From Bolinopsis microptera (Eukaryota; Ctenophora; Tentaculata; Lobata; Bolinopsidae), in the NCBI RefSeq assembly GCF_026151205.1, contig NC_087078.1:1154175-1218174 (forward strand): a stretch of 64,000 bases of DNA, given 5' to 3'. A program made the translations under genes and the position numbers. Numbering within the stretch: the stretch's first letter is position 1; every line of letters begins with the position of its first letter. Below the pieces are notes generated by a model. That model ran no database searches, was not told the origin of the DNA, and was given only the letters and a program-made list of their open reading frames with translations. This document shows positions 31,301-36,349 of this stretch, piece by piece.

Positions 31301-34300
31301 GATTTATGTACGAAGCATGGAAAATTTGGTGTTTAAGGAATCATTTTATTCTAAGAAACTTATTAATTCGGATTTATATCTCCAGGACATGCAATAAAGA
31401 CACCTAGTAGCAACCTGAATTTGATAACACTAACCTTGAACGTTGAGTGGATTATTATAACACCTTCTGACGGGGCTGTGGTTACTTTCTCTACTTGGTC
31501 AGAGTACAAACCTTCCACTACCAACGTTGAGTTTGCAACTGTACGTATCCCCTGTCATAGATTCATCTTTCCGGCAATTCGGTAATGTAGCTACGCACGG
31601 TTAAGGCACGGTTAAAGCACAGTTAAGGCACGGTTAAGGCACAGTTAAGACACGGTTAAGGCACAAGCGTTACATAATGCACGGTTGAGGCACGGTCACT
31701 TAAGGCACGGTGAACGCTTAACCGTGCCTTAACTGTGCTTTAACTGTGCTTTAACCGTGCATTAACTGTGCTTTAACCGTGCATTAACCGTGCATTAACC
31801 GTGCATTAACCGTGCCTTAACCGTGCGTAGCTACATTACCGAATTGCCGACGGATAAGATCTTTCCTTATCTACAGATATCTCTGTAGATAAGGATTGTC
31901 ATATTCGATAAAGTGACTGACTTAAATATTTTAGATAGATGATGATGAAAACTATGTTTGAAGATTCAAATTTTTGCTTACTAAGGTTCGTACTATTATG
32001 AATGTTGGTACATAGCATTGATTGATTGCTATATTATTAATATCATTATTAACCAGTGATTTTTTTCAGGGTATTAGCGAGATTCAGACAAAAGTGGAAA
32101 ATACGACTGTCAATAGTGATGGGATATTGTTCAAAGAAGTTGTTACATTTTTTAGGTAACTTACGAATAGATTCTAATTTCCGTGCAACATAGATTGTAT
32201 AGAAAGATTAATTTTTAAAAAGATCTCCATTTCGCACATTTATCGACTTAATTGACCTAATCGCAGGATATCGTCTGTAAAATATTAAGTTCTAAATATT
32301 AAAAATAGCTACCTTATTGGACCTTATTTGAACGGACATTAATTGAACGCGGTTCTAGCCTTCATCTTAATATTGTCCGTTCAAATAAAGTCCGTCCGTT
32401 CAAGGTCCGTCCAAGTTAAAGTCCGTTGAGATTTTTCCAAAATTATTCCAATGCGAACTCATTTTAGGATATGACAACTTTTTAATTTCAGTCAATTGTA
32501 ATTTCTATCATCGGATTCGGACTAAACTATATCATTGGATCAATGAAAAACGAGTTATTATACAATTTAAATACTCTAAGCTGAAGACGATTTACACATG
32601 TATTTTGAAAGCTCCTGCTAAAACAAACTTTTCGTATCACTTATATGTTTTAAATGATCCCCCCCCCCCCCCCCCCCAGCATACGCTGGTCACTAATGAA
32701 CACCTGCTCTCAGATCAGGTTCTGCAACAGTAAACGGCAAGGAGGACCTCTCAAAAAAGGAGTATTTGTACAAATACACTATCAATTCGAGGTTGCCTTC
32801 AGAAATTTCGATTACCGGAAAAATCTTTCTAATAGGTACTCAGTTGATAACTTACTTTTCTGTATTATACGTGAGTTTTAATTGCAAATGGGAAATTAAT
32901 TATCAAACGGTTGTTGGGAGGGGGAGAATAGAACTTGCATGTTGATATTATGTTTTAACTTTGAGTTTAATAAATTAAAACGATTTATATCTTGGTATTA
33001 GCTTACTCGATCTTTTCTCAACAGGACAGACATTTGTTGACACCGCAACAAAGTGGGCAATCTCCGGGGCAAGGCTAAAGCTCACTGCTTATTTCACAGC
33101 CTCCAGCACATCAAGTGTAACCGTTACCTGGCTGCAGCTAAAGGGTGAGATTATAATTAGAACCTTATTTCACGTTAAAGTTTTAGCTCTGTTAAATAGT
33201 ATGTACTTTGCTTTATCACATCAATAATATGAACCGATTTACCGCAAACCCCGTTTTACCGCGGTTGTTTCCTTCCCCCAAACTCTGCGTTAAGTCAGGG
33301 TTTTACTGCACTTTACTTTATCACATCGACTTCCCAAAAGTTATCTATCATCATAAACAAGAATTTCGCCGCGGTAACACCACGCACGATCAAATTTCCC
33401 TACTGCCTACAATGTAATTGTTCTACTTTATTGTTATCCCAGAGTTGTGTTTTGCGCACGTGATAATCGTGTATATTATATTAGGCGTGCAGAACTTGAA
33501 AAATTCTGCGCGCATCTGAGGTGTCGCCGTCGATCTGTATGTGGTTTGGTTGTAGATCATTTCATATTTTGCGCAATTTTGTTACGTGTTAACGATGCGT
33601 ACATCAATCATGTCACGTCATATTATTGCATCGTATGCCAACTTTAATGACTGTTATAAAATAGTCTGTATCATCTTAGTTATTATCTAACATAAACTAA
33701 TACATTTTGATGCTTACTCGAATACTCGACACATCTACAGCACCATCGATTATCGAGCCTTTGATTTGATATAGGATTCTTTAAAAGCATACCACAATCT
33801 TGATCTTAGTTGCTTCTTGAATGTAAATGTAAAGTAACATCTTTTCTCAACTATATGTTTTCGCTTTTTACCATTAAGTGTTAATCAACTGTTAAATAAT
33901 CAGCCACGAGTTTATCAGCTGATATCATAATTTAATTTGTTTTGACTTGCTGAATATTATCACTCGGTAATATATTAAGCTTGTTTCACCAAAATAACAC
34001 TTATGTTGATGATTGATCCGCTCAGATGACTAATATGCTATATTAATGAATTAGAGTGAATTGTAACCCGATGGAAACCTGTGTAACAGTCGTCAAGCAC
34101 CAAAATTTTGTTGCTATGGCTGTAATTAATTAACACATAACTGGCGTCGCGCGCGCAAAATAGACTCCTTTTATACACATAACTATAGGGGAGTGGTCTA
34201 TATTGCGAAGGAGCAGACTTTTGTCATCACCGTAGGACCGTCGGGCCACCTCATATATCCAAACCCGATTACTTATTCCCTACGATCTTTTTGCCTTCGG

Positions 34301-36004
34301 CAAGAGCAGGGAAAAAAATTCTACACTTGCAGGCGTGAACAGCAATTGGAAAGATCTCGGAACAGGTGCCGGCTACCATAACGTCCTCTCAAAGTTAGAC
34401 GATCGCAGTGTCATGTCTGCAACCCTGGTCATTGATAAGATAAAGAAATCCGATATCACAGGTGAATGATTAAGGACTCAGTCAAGCAACTAAACCTGTT
34501 ATTTTTATTTATTTTTTACTTTTCTAAGAATGTTTTGGATCGTTAAAAATATTCAACACGTCCTTCTCAATAATTTAATATTACAATTCACATTGTGAAA
34601 CACTTGTATTTCAGCATACAAGGCTCGGATTGAAATGCTTGGTTTCGAAGTGACGACGGGTTTGATCACTTTGAAAGCTGTCTCAGCCAATGTGCCAGCG
34701 GTCGATTCTGACTTTGAGGGCAAATCTGCATTCTTTCATGTAGCGTTGATATTTGGACCCGAACCATTAAGTGTAATGTTAGTTCATGAACGTAAGTTAA
34801 GATGATTTCAGTATCTAGAAAAAAGAGAAAATAGTTTCAATTCAACTACTTGTGAGAAAGTTTTATCAAAGAAATGGTCTCACTCGAGTGCATCTCTACA
34901 TGTACAACTTCAATGTAATCAACACATTTTTTTAATTCAATATTTTAGTTTTGGTAGTGGTAATATTTGATGCCAAGATTCGGTGGTTCAGGTCGAAGGA
35001 GCAATCCCTTAGCATTTCAAAGAATGAAATGTCCACATTTTATTCTAATAGTTTCACTCTTCAGAGAGTGGTAAAGAAGTGTCGGTGAATTTACCAATTA
35101 TGTCCTCAAGTCCTCTTGAAGTGAACCATGAGATGAAGAAAGCATTTTCCTGTGATGATGGGTCTTACTACTTCAAGTAATATCAAAACTAAAGTTTCAT
35201 AAAATGTGTCACGCAAACTTAAAGCTACTAATGTTCCAATGGAAGGATGTAATTAATTTGTTAGAAATTAGTTTTTATGTTTGATTGATCAACTATATAA
35301 TGAGCACGATTCTTCATGAAATTGAATAACTTTTCTTTCAGATTTACGTTCGAGAATGGCCAACAATACACAACAAGCAAAGTGAAACTTGCGATGAAGA
35401 GGAGGTGTAGACCCCTCACTAAACCACCAAACACAGTACTTACAAAGGTGAATAATTCTAGAGAGGAAATAACTTTTTTTTTCAAATCTGTCAATCCAGT
35501 GCAGCATGAGTTTGTTAATCTCCTTGCTGTTGTCAAGCCCCGTGTCCTTCCGAAGGATGTCAATGTATGTGAGGTGTGGTCTTCCCCTTCGACGATGTCC
35601 TTGAAGGGGTTCCCAGAAGAGAAGTTTATGACTCAGAAGTTCTTCATGTCTGGCTAGATGACCTGATTATTCTATATAATGCAAAAATGTCTTATCTTTA
35701 TGTTTTTCCAGGTTTATTTGTATGTACCGATGTAATAATCTGGTAGCGGAATACAAGAGAAATTAAGATCATGGAAATTCAATTAATTCCTTTCTGTCTT
35801 CTGTTTGAAATATTTGTTCAATTCTAGGAGAAAGTGGCTGGCTCAAGCGACTACACGTTCAAAGTTACCTGTGCTGATGATGATCCGACCTATGTGATAA
35901 TGAACGAGGATAGAACTGAGGCCAGGTGCGATACCACAACGGGAAGATGGGATCACACTGCTCTTACTCCCTGTTGCAGAACCATCAGCCCAACGGATGA
36001 CTAA
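13337..36004 (+). CDS. secreted lectin-like/TSP1/multi-Ig/Sushi protein (25 exons)
   Basis: Joining GT-AG exons in phase gives about 1,739 codons with no internal stop. Order: signal peptide (exon 1); galactose-binding-like domain resembling fucolectin/F5-8C folds (exon 2); thrombospondin type 1 repeat (exon 3); nine Ig domains, each a single phase 1-1 exon, alternating type A and type B (exons 4-12); more Ig-like domains split by introns (exons 13-23); and a four-cysteine Sushi/CCP domain ending at a TAA (exons 24-25). No transmembrane helix or GPI signal is visible, so the product is probably secreted. The plan (carbohydrate-binding head, Ig array, complement-type tail) recalls invertebrate recognition molecules such as FREPs or VCBPs, but I recognise no direct homologue and the function is inference. 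Exons 6/8/10 and 7/9 and their introns are nearly identical, indicating recent duplication. A 9.8 kb LTR element sits in intron 8. The junction of exons 15/16 and the start codon context are the weakest points. Confidence 0.75.
13547..13963 (+). CDS. exon 2: fucolectin/discoidin-like galactose-binding domain
   Basis: Phase 1-1 exon of 417 nt (139 codons), flanked by TTGCAG and GTGAGA. The first half reads [19 protein letters not shown] then [20 protein letters not shown], a good match in pattern to the NAIDG...W...DL...Y.I..V core of F5/8C and fucolectin folds. The second half is Cys-rich ([20 protein letters not shown]) and not assigned. A broken, inverted paralogue of the second half is at 39,310-39,472. 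Ligand binding (for example fucose or galactose) is inference from the fold. Confidence 0.65.
14100..15233 (+). repeat. 25 bp minisatellite, about 45 units, in intron 2
   Basis: Head-to-tail 25 bp units containing CTTGTGTGCTCTATAAAGG and TAATAC, almost identical throughout. Variants include an ATTCC form, a GTGCTGTAT form at the left end and once near 14,835, and an AAAAGT form near 14,968. It lies wholly within intron 2 of the Ig gene. Confidence 0.97.
15663..15836 (+). CDS. exon 3: thrombospondin type 1 repeat
   Basis: A 174 nt phase 1-1 exon encoding one complete TSP1 domain: [20 protein letters not shown] (the W-x-x-W layer and CSxTCG motif), [14 protein letters not shown], then [14 protein letters not shown]. 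All six cysteines are present. TSP1 domains bind glycans or proteins in extracellular space, and the WxxW motif is a possible C-mannosylation site. Single-domain, symmetric-phase exons like this are readily shuffled. Confidence 0.9.
16173..16472 (+). CDS. exon 4: Ig domain 1 (type A)
   Basis: A 300 nt phase 1-1 exon. It has ISCAVTGL (first Cys), VKWTTS (core Trp), [10 protein letters not shown] and TYNCVIT (second Cys), the layout of a V/I-set Ig domain. It is the most diverged of the type A exons. Confidence 0.8.
16629..16967 (+). CDS. exon 5: Ig domain 2 (type B)
   Basis: A 339 nt phase 1-1 exon. Key residues are [25 protein letters not shown] and FTYKCSV. It is closest to exon 11, and both differ from exons 7 and 9 in the VIWEDP region. 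Confidence 0.8.
17181..17477 (+). CDS. exon 6: Ig domain 3 (type A)
   Basis: A 297 nt phase 1-1 exon. It carries [31 protein letters not shown] and TYWCVITS. It is almost identical to exons 8 and 10, including the flanking intron sequence. Confidence 0.85.
17650..17988 (+). CDS. exon 7: Ig domain 4 (type B)
   Basis: A 339 nt phase 1-1 exon. It carries [27 protein letters not shown] and VTYKCSV. It is nearly identical to exon 9, which differs at a few codons such as GEQD versus GGLD and SSQY versus SFQY. Confidence 0.85.
18082..18378 (+). CDS. exon 8: Ig domain 5 (type A)
   Basis: A 297 nt phase 1-1 exon. It differs from exon 6 by only a few substitutions (for example PGW for PGS and TTSL for TTTL). 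The LTR retrotransposon lies about 110 bp into the following intron. Confidence 0.85.
18484..18487 (+). repeat. target-site duplication GCTG, left copy
   Basis: GCTG directly precedes the LTR start TGTCGG and is repeated at 28,279-28,282 after the other LTR. The homologous, element-free intron at about 29,176 reads GTGTGGCTGTACGAAT, confirming a single GCTG before insertion. Confidence 0.85.
18488..18682 (-). repeat. downstream (3') LTR of the Ty3-type element
   Basis: 195 bp, from TGTCGGCCTGTG to CAGCCTGACA on the plus strand. It contains a roughly 17 bp stretch near 18,602-18,625 not matched in the other LTR. Confidence 0.88.
19021..20247 (-). CDS. pol: integrase domain of the Ty3-type element
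   Basis: A 408-residue minus-strand segment. It holds the end of the HHCC zinc-binding region (CRTCTQCK), then the DDE core: first Asp in [10 protein letters not shown], second in [11 protein letters not shown], Glu in [12 protein letters not shown], then the SPFEAAYG block and the [11 protein letters not shown]3-like region. The tail is Pro/Ser/Thr-rich ([15 protein letters not shown]). The first His-containing block (GHPGIDNT) lies upstream of the Met used here and in the same frame, so this is not a separate gene: a single TAA at 20,287-20,289 separates it from the RNase H part. The enzyme would join element cDNA to host DNA. Confidence 0.9.
   Translation of the reverse strand: MLSERFYWRGMRKQVESFVSNCRTCTQCKHGPKPKAPVQDHREVEKIFEMISMDLASMPVSRRGNGSFLLVTDIFTKLMTAIALPNARAETVVDALWCRWFSYYGLPKLLQSDQGSNVDGTKVRQLCEEFAIKKLRSSAYHPAGNGSAERAIGSLKTILRSMCLSRGIPITQWDELLPEAILMFNNTQNKSSKFSPFEAAYGVSANLPIDNRLGVNQKEAQDTRLVRQNIPLNKQESRLSYQKQANKTTNVNEYQVGDWVLLKRNHGEYPKMNPIWDEIFQISKKIGKSCWGIVNFVSGKSKVVHHDQIQPAGKKQDASMVMGSSVPVQNPQEPAGKVYVDNSLPQHNLPLIDRQQFANNVFNMPTSAVFAPSAPQPAPSSPPTEPSTTTTTRSGRVVRPPTRLINQL
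20287..21012 (-). CDS. pol: RNase H domain of the Ty3-type element
   Basis: A minus-strand segment beginning where the tandem array ends. After [17 protein letters not shown] (the connection region) comes RNase H with [11 protein letters not shown] (first Asp), ATERELYGI (Glu) and FYSDHEPLR (Asp), then [14 protein letters not shown], the usual end of the domain. It is separated from the integrase by one in-frame TAA and from the RT by the 391 bp array. The apparent start Met comes from array sequence and is not the native start. Confidence 0.9.
   Translation of the reverse strand: MFHNKKVPFVWTSQEQAAFNKLKTTFHAALSLFIPDWSKPFVIRTDASKIAVGSVLGQYDGDGSFKPIGYHSETLNQKNTKNWSATERELYGIISASRKWKAFCYEKITFYSDHEPLRNIHRQKDPRGKIGRWILELENLDYCIKYLKGADNQDADYLSRIMGSDAPSEDPSVFVLGENLLREAQMRDKDIAEAIETLRQDKIVDKGLFRKFLNLKVSNNLLCKGSRVIVPQGIAQKIIQE
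21001..24523. repeat. 391 bp tandem array, nine copies, inside pol
   Basis: Nine near-identical 391 bp units begin at 21,001, 21,392, 21,783, 22,174, 22,565, 22,956, 23,347, 23,738 and 24,129. The one clear variable site (GGAGG versus GGATG, near base 83 of the unit) is T in units 3, 5 and 6 and G in the others. Each unit start has the palindrome GTTGTG-GAA-CACAAC. Short frames of 72 and 79 codons repeat in every unit on the minus strand (one with an acidic Ser-rich start, [19 protein letters not shown]), but no family is recognised. The array is flanked by a duplicated stretch of pol that includes GTCCAAACAAACGGGACC. Confidence 0.95.
24525..25877 (-). CDS. pol: protease and reverse transcriptase of the Ty3-type element
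   Basis: On the minus strand the frame opens right after a TGA at 25,878-25,880 and is contiguous with the zinc-knuckle frame. Protease: [14 protein letters not shown] (catalytic DSG) and later [48 protein letters not shown] (motif A, catalytic Asp), [16 protein letters not shown] (motif B), and AYVDNLIV (motif C). Motif C normally reads YxDD, so the second Asp is Asn here. FLGFRIDG and [12 protein letters not shown] follow, then VPFVWT, where the tandem array starts. A Met at 25,769 is inside the protease and is unlikely to be the start. Confidence 0.9.
25878..25880 (-). promoter_or_regulatory. in-frame UGA between nucleocapsid and protease, UGA-CUA context
   Basis: The knuckle frame ends NNYDRR, then TGA, then CTA and continues in the same frame into protease. 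UGA followed by CUA is a well-known leaky context for stop-codon readthrough. Either this is the normal gag-pol switch of the element or a chance mutation. Confidence 0.5.
25881..26062 (-). CDS. gag: nucleocapsid zinc knuckles
   Basis: Minus-strand frame with two CCHC knuckles, [14 protein letters not shown] and [14 protein letters not shown] (both C-x2-C-x4-H-x4-C), followed by a basic tail. They would bind element RNA during packaging. The frame differs from the main gag frame; the switch lies in the run of nine A residues (plus-strand T at 26,052-26,060). Confidence 0.88.
26035..26733 (-). CDS. gag: capsid-region protein of the Ty3-type element
   Basis: A 232-residue minus-strand frame starting only 15 nt after the LTR. 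It has the helical, Leu-rich look of a Ty3-type Gag with [19 protein letters not shown] in the middle and an acidic C-terminus ([12 protein letters not shown]). It would form the capsid shell around element RNA. It ends in a stop just past an A9 run; the zinc knuckles lie in another frame beyond that run. Confidence 0.8.
   Translation of the reverse strand: MITAIEIPHLAKGQKIAQFKKVFLAATATLKPEQQLACLPVYIHRTEGEKQLAFTASEEADVKTAFTFLEDLIDGPQCQFTESMTFFNLLPVNTSMNGIRSYFFQLDELARRAKIPSDVFIMRFLTNIPGGKKLFECKKDKIKSDLDAAGVASFFKDCMEKLQKNSASSEASTSETFAFPVEQEEQVPQWARELLKEVDQLRSRLEVTDEEDTEMYAVQSDRKFEKKRQTSM
26899..28248 (-). mobile_element. Tc1/mariner-superfamily element nested in the LTR
   Basis: 1,350 bp with about 26 bp terminal inverted repeats starting CAGGGTGTTTCA and differing at two positions, flanked by TA on both sides as expected for this superfamily. 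It encodes one transposase on the minus strand, broken by frameshifts. It inserted after the LTR element did, because it splits one LTR only. Confidence 0.93.
27030..28124 (-). pseudogene. mariner-type transposase with frameshifts
   Basis: Minus strand. The N-terminal frame (28,124-27,399) has paired helix-turn-helix domains with a GRPKS linker, then the first catalytic Asp in [15 protein letters not shown]. The frame shifts near 27,420, giving [11 protein letters not shown] (second Asp), and again before [19 protein letters not shown] (third acidic residue, Asp). The spacing between second and third is about 41 residues, so it looks like a DD41D-type rather than classic DD34D mariner; the frameshift makes the count approximate. 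The product would cut and paste the element at TA sites; this copy is inactive. Confidence 0.85.
28344..28682 (+). CDS. exon 9: Ig domain 6 (type B)
   Basis: A 339 nt phase 1-1 exon, nearly identical to exon 7 ([24 protein letters not shown]). It is the first exon after the LTR element. Its acceptor region CCAAACAATTCAG is shared with exons 7 and 11. Confidence 0.85.
28776..29072 (+). CDS. exon 10: Ig domain 7 (type A)
   Basis: A 297 nt phase 1-1 exon, nearly identical to exons 6 and 8 (changes include VNSVNKEQ for VNAVNKEQ and GLTDQ for GLSDQ). The intron after it is the intact, element-free counterpart of intron 8. Confidence 0.85.
29243..29581 (+). CDS. exon 11: Ig domain 8 (type B)
   Basis: A 339 nt phase 1-1 exon. 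The first few codons match exons 7 and 9 while the body ([29 protein letters not shown]) matches exon 5. The exon thus looks like a mosaic of two type B lineages. Confidence 0.85.
29715..30020 (+). CDS. exon 12: Ig domain 9 (type A)
   Basis: A 306 nt phase 1-1 exon. It carries [29 protein letters not shown] and TYVCLFTS. It is a diverged type A domain, the last of the alternating array. Confidence 0.82.
30026..30066 (+). repeat. short 9 bp repeat in intron 12
   Basis: Four to five units of ACTAATTAC just downstream of the exon 12 donor. The segment GTGAGNATGAGGACACTAATTA is itself duplicated around it (30,020 and 30,071). Confidence 0.8.
30245..30611 (+). CDS. exons 13-14: Ig domain 10, split by an intron
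   Basis: Exon 13 (30,245-30,389, phase 1 to 2) reads [14 protein letters not shown] and [16 protein letters not shown]. Exon 14 (30,517-30,611, phase 2 to 1) reads [11 protein letters not shown] and GVWGCSF. Together they make one Ig domain with canonical Cys and Trp plus an extra Cys pair. Acceptors are CCATAG and TTTCAG. Confidence 0.7.
30759..31217 (+). CDS. exons 15-16: Ig domain 11, split by an intron
   Basis: Exon 15 (30,759-30,915) contains [13 protein letters not shown] and ends before GTACGT. Exon 16 ends at 31,217 and contains [12 protein letters not shown] and [11 protein letters not shown]. The start of exon 16 is uncertain: 31,003 keeps the frame, but the better-looking acceptor GGTGGCAG at about 31,032 would need a different donor. 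Confidence 0.6.
31386..32729 (+). CDS. exons 17-19: degenerate Ig-like domain
   Basis: Exons 31,386-31,540, 32,070-32,155 and 32,680-32,729 join in phases 1-0, 0-2 and 2-1. The first reads [15 protein letters not shown] and FSTWSEYKP; the second reads [17 protein letters not shown]; the third reads [16 protein letters not shown]. The usual Ig cysteines are missing. The acceptor of the third exon is preceded by 19 C residues (32,659-32,677). A foldback element sits in the first of the two introns. Confidence 0.6.
31572..31849. mobile_element. 278 bp foldback element in intron 17
   Basis: A near-perfect long inverted repeat: CGGCAATTCGGTAATGTAGC at the left end is matched by its reverse complement at the right end, and the arms consist of about 10 bp units of CACGGTTAAGG and variants facing the reverse GTGCCTTAAC units. 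It has no coding capacity. ATCTTTCC occurs both just left of it and 11 bp right of it. Confidence 0.85.
31865..31894. repeat. perfect 13 bp inverted repeat
   Basis: CCTTATCTACAGA and its exact reverse complement around a 4 nt centre, 16 bp right of the foldback element. Function unknown. Confidence 0.85.
32319..32393. repeat. 20 bp inverted repeat in intron 18
   Basis: GGACCTTATTTGAACGGACA at 32,319-32,338 and its near-exact reverse complement at 32,374-32,393, followed by more GTCCGTTCAAG-like units to 32,425. It is probably the end of a small non-autonomous element. Confidence 0.7.
33025..34461 (+). CDS. exons 20-21: cysteine-less Ig-like domain
   Basis: Exon 20 (33,025-33,144) has [12 protein letters not shown] and VTVTWLQLK. 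Exon 21 (34,333-34,461) has [16 protein letters not shown]. Both are phase 1-1. The pattern L-x-L...W...L-x-I...D-x-G-x-Y is that of an Ig domain, but the two disulfide positions hold other residues. The 1.2 kb intron between them has no recognisable gene. Confidence 0.65.
34615..35176 (+). CDS. exons 22-23: end of one Ig-like domain and start of another
   Basis: Exon 22 (34,615-34,791, phase 1-1) begins [15 protein letters not shown], completing the fold of exon 21, and continues [15 protein letters not shown]. Exon 23 (35,065-35,176, phase 1-2) reads [16 protein letters not shown] and [12 protein letters not shown]. The family is uncertain; spacing suggests one more beta-sandwich domain. 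Confidence 0.6.
35342..36004 (+). CDS. exons 24-25: Sushi/CCP domain and stop
   Basis: Exon 24 (35,342-35,447) ends [17 protein letters not shown], and exon 25 (35,828-36,004) reads [20 protein letters not shown] and ALTPCC before TAA. The four CCP cysteines and the conserved Trp before the fourth are all present. The stop comes eight residues after the last Cys, with no membrane anchor. Reading through the exon 24 donor gives a 70-codon alternative tail ending at 35,657. Confidence 0.78.
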
Positions 36005-36195
36005 ATCGACACAGATTGGAAAAATATTATTCATTTATATTTTAATAATGAGCGATTGTTAAGAATAAGACTAAAATATGAATAATTTATCAATGTTCCT
36101 AAATCATGACTGTTGCTATGACAATGTTGAATGTTTTGATTTCATTTGATGATAGCTGCCTTTCACAGTGCTGGCAAGCACGAGCGGTGTCTTTA

Positions 36196-36272
36196 TTGGG
36201 GGTATACTATGTACCCCCTATACTATTGTACCCCCTTTACTATTATACCCCCTTTACTATTATAACCCCTTT
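36196..36272 (+). repeat. 17-19 bp tandem repeat, C-rich strand
   Basis: About four units of TACCCCCTTTACTATTA with small changes, just before two GC-rich hairpins. No gene is seen in 36,005-36,195. Confidence 0.8.
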
Positions 36273-36295
36273 GGTACTCGTCGGAAGCCTCTTTC

Positions 36296-36349
36296 GTGCA
36301 CGCGAAGCGTGCACTCCGGCCAGAGGCGGCGGCCGAAGGCCGCCGCCTC
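36296..36349. repeat. two perfect GC-rich hairpins with GAA loops
   Basis: GTGCACGC-GAA-GCGTGCAC at 36,296-36,314 (8 bp arms) and GAGGCGGCGGCC-GAA-GGCCGCCGCCTC at 36,323-36,349 (12 bp arms). Both have a GAA triloop. The local GC content is far above its surroundings. Confidence 0.92.

Noticed and set aside
34193-34381. 62-codon frame starting near exon 21
   Set aside because: It overlaps exon 21 in the wrong frame; the in-phase reading from 34,333 continues the Ig domain of exon 20.
36296-36349. Bacterial-type intrinsic terminators
   Set aside because: Hairpins are GC-rich but there is no downstream T run and the context is an animal genome.
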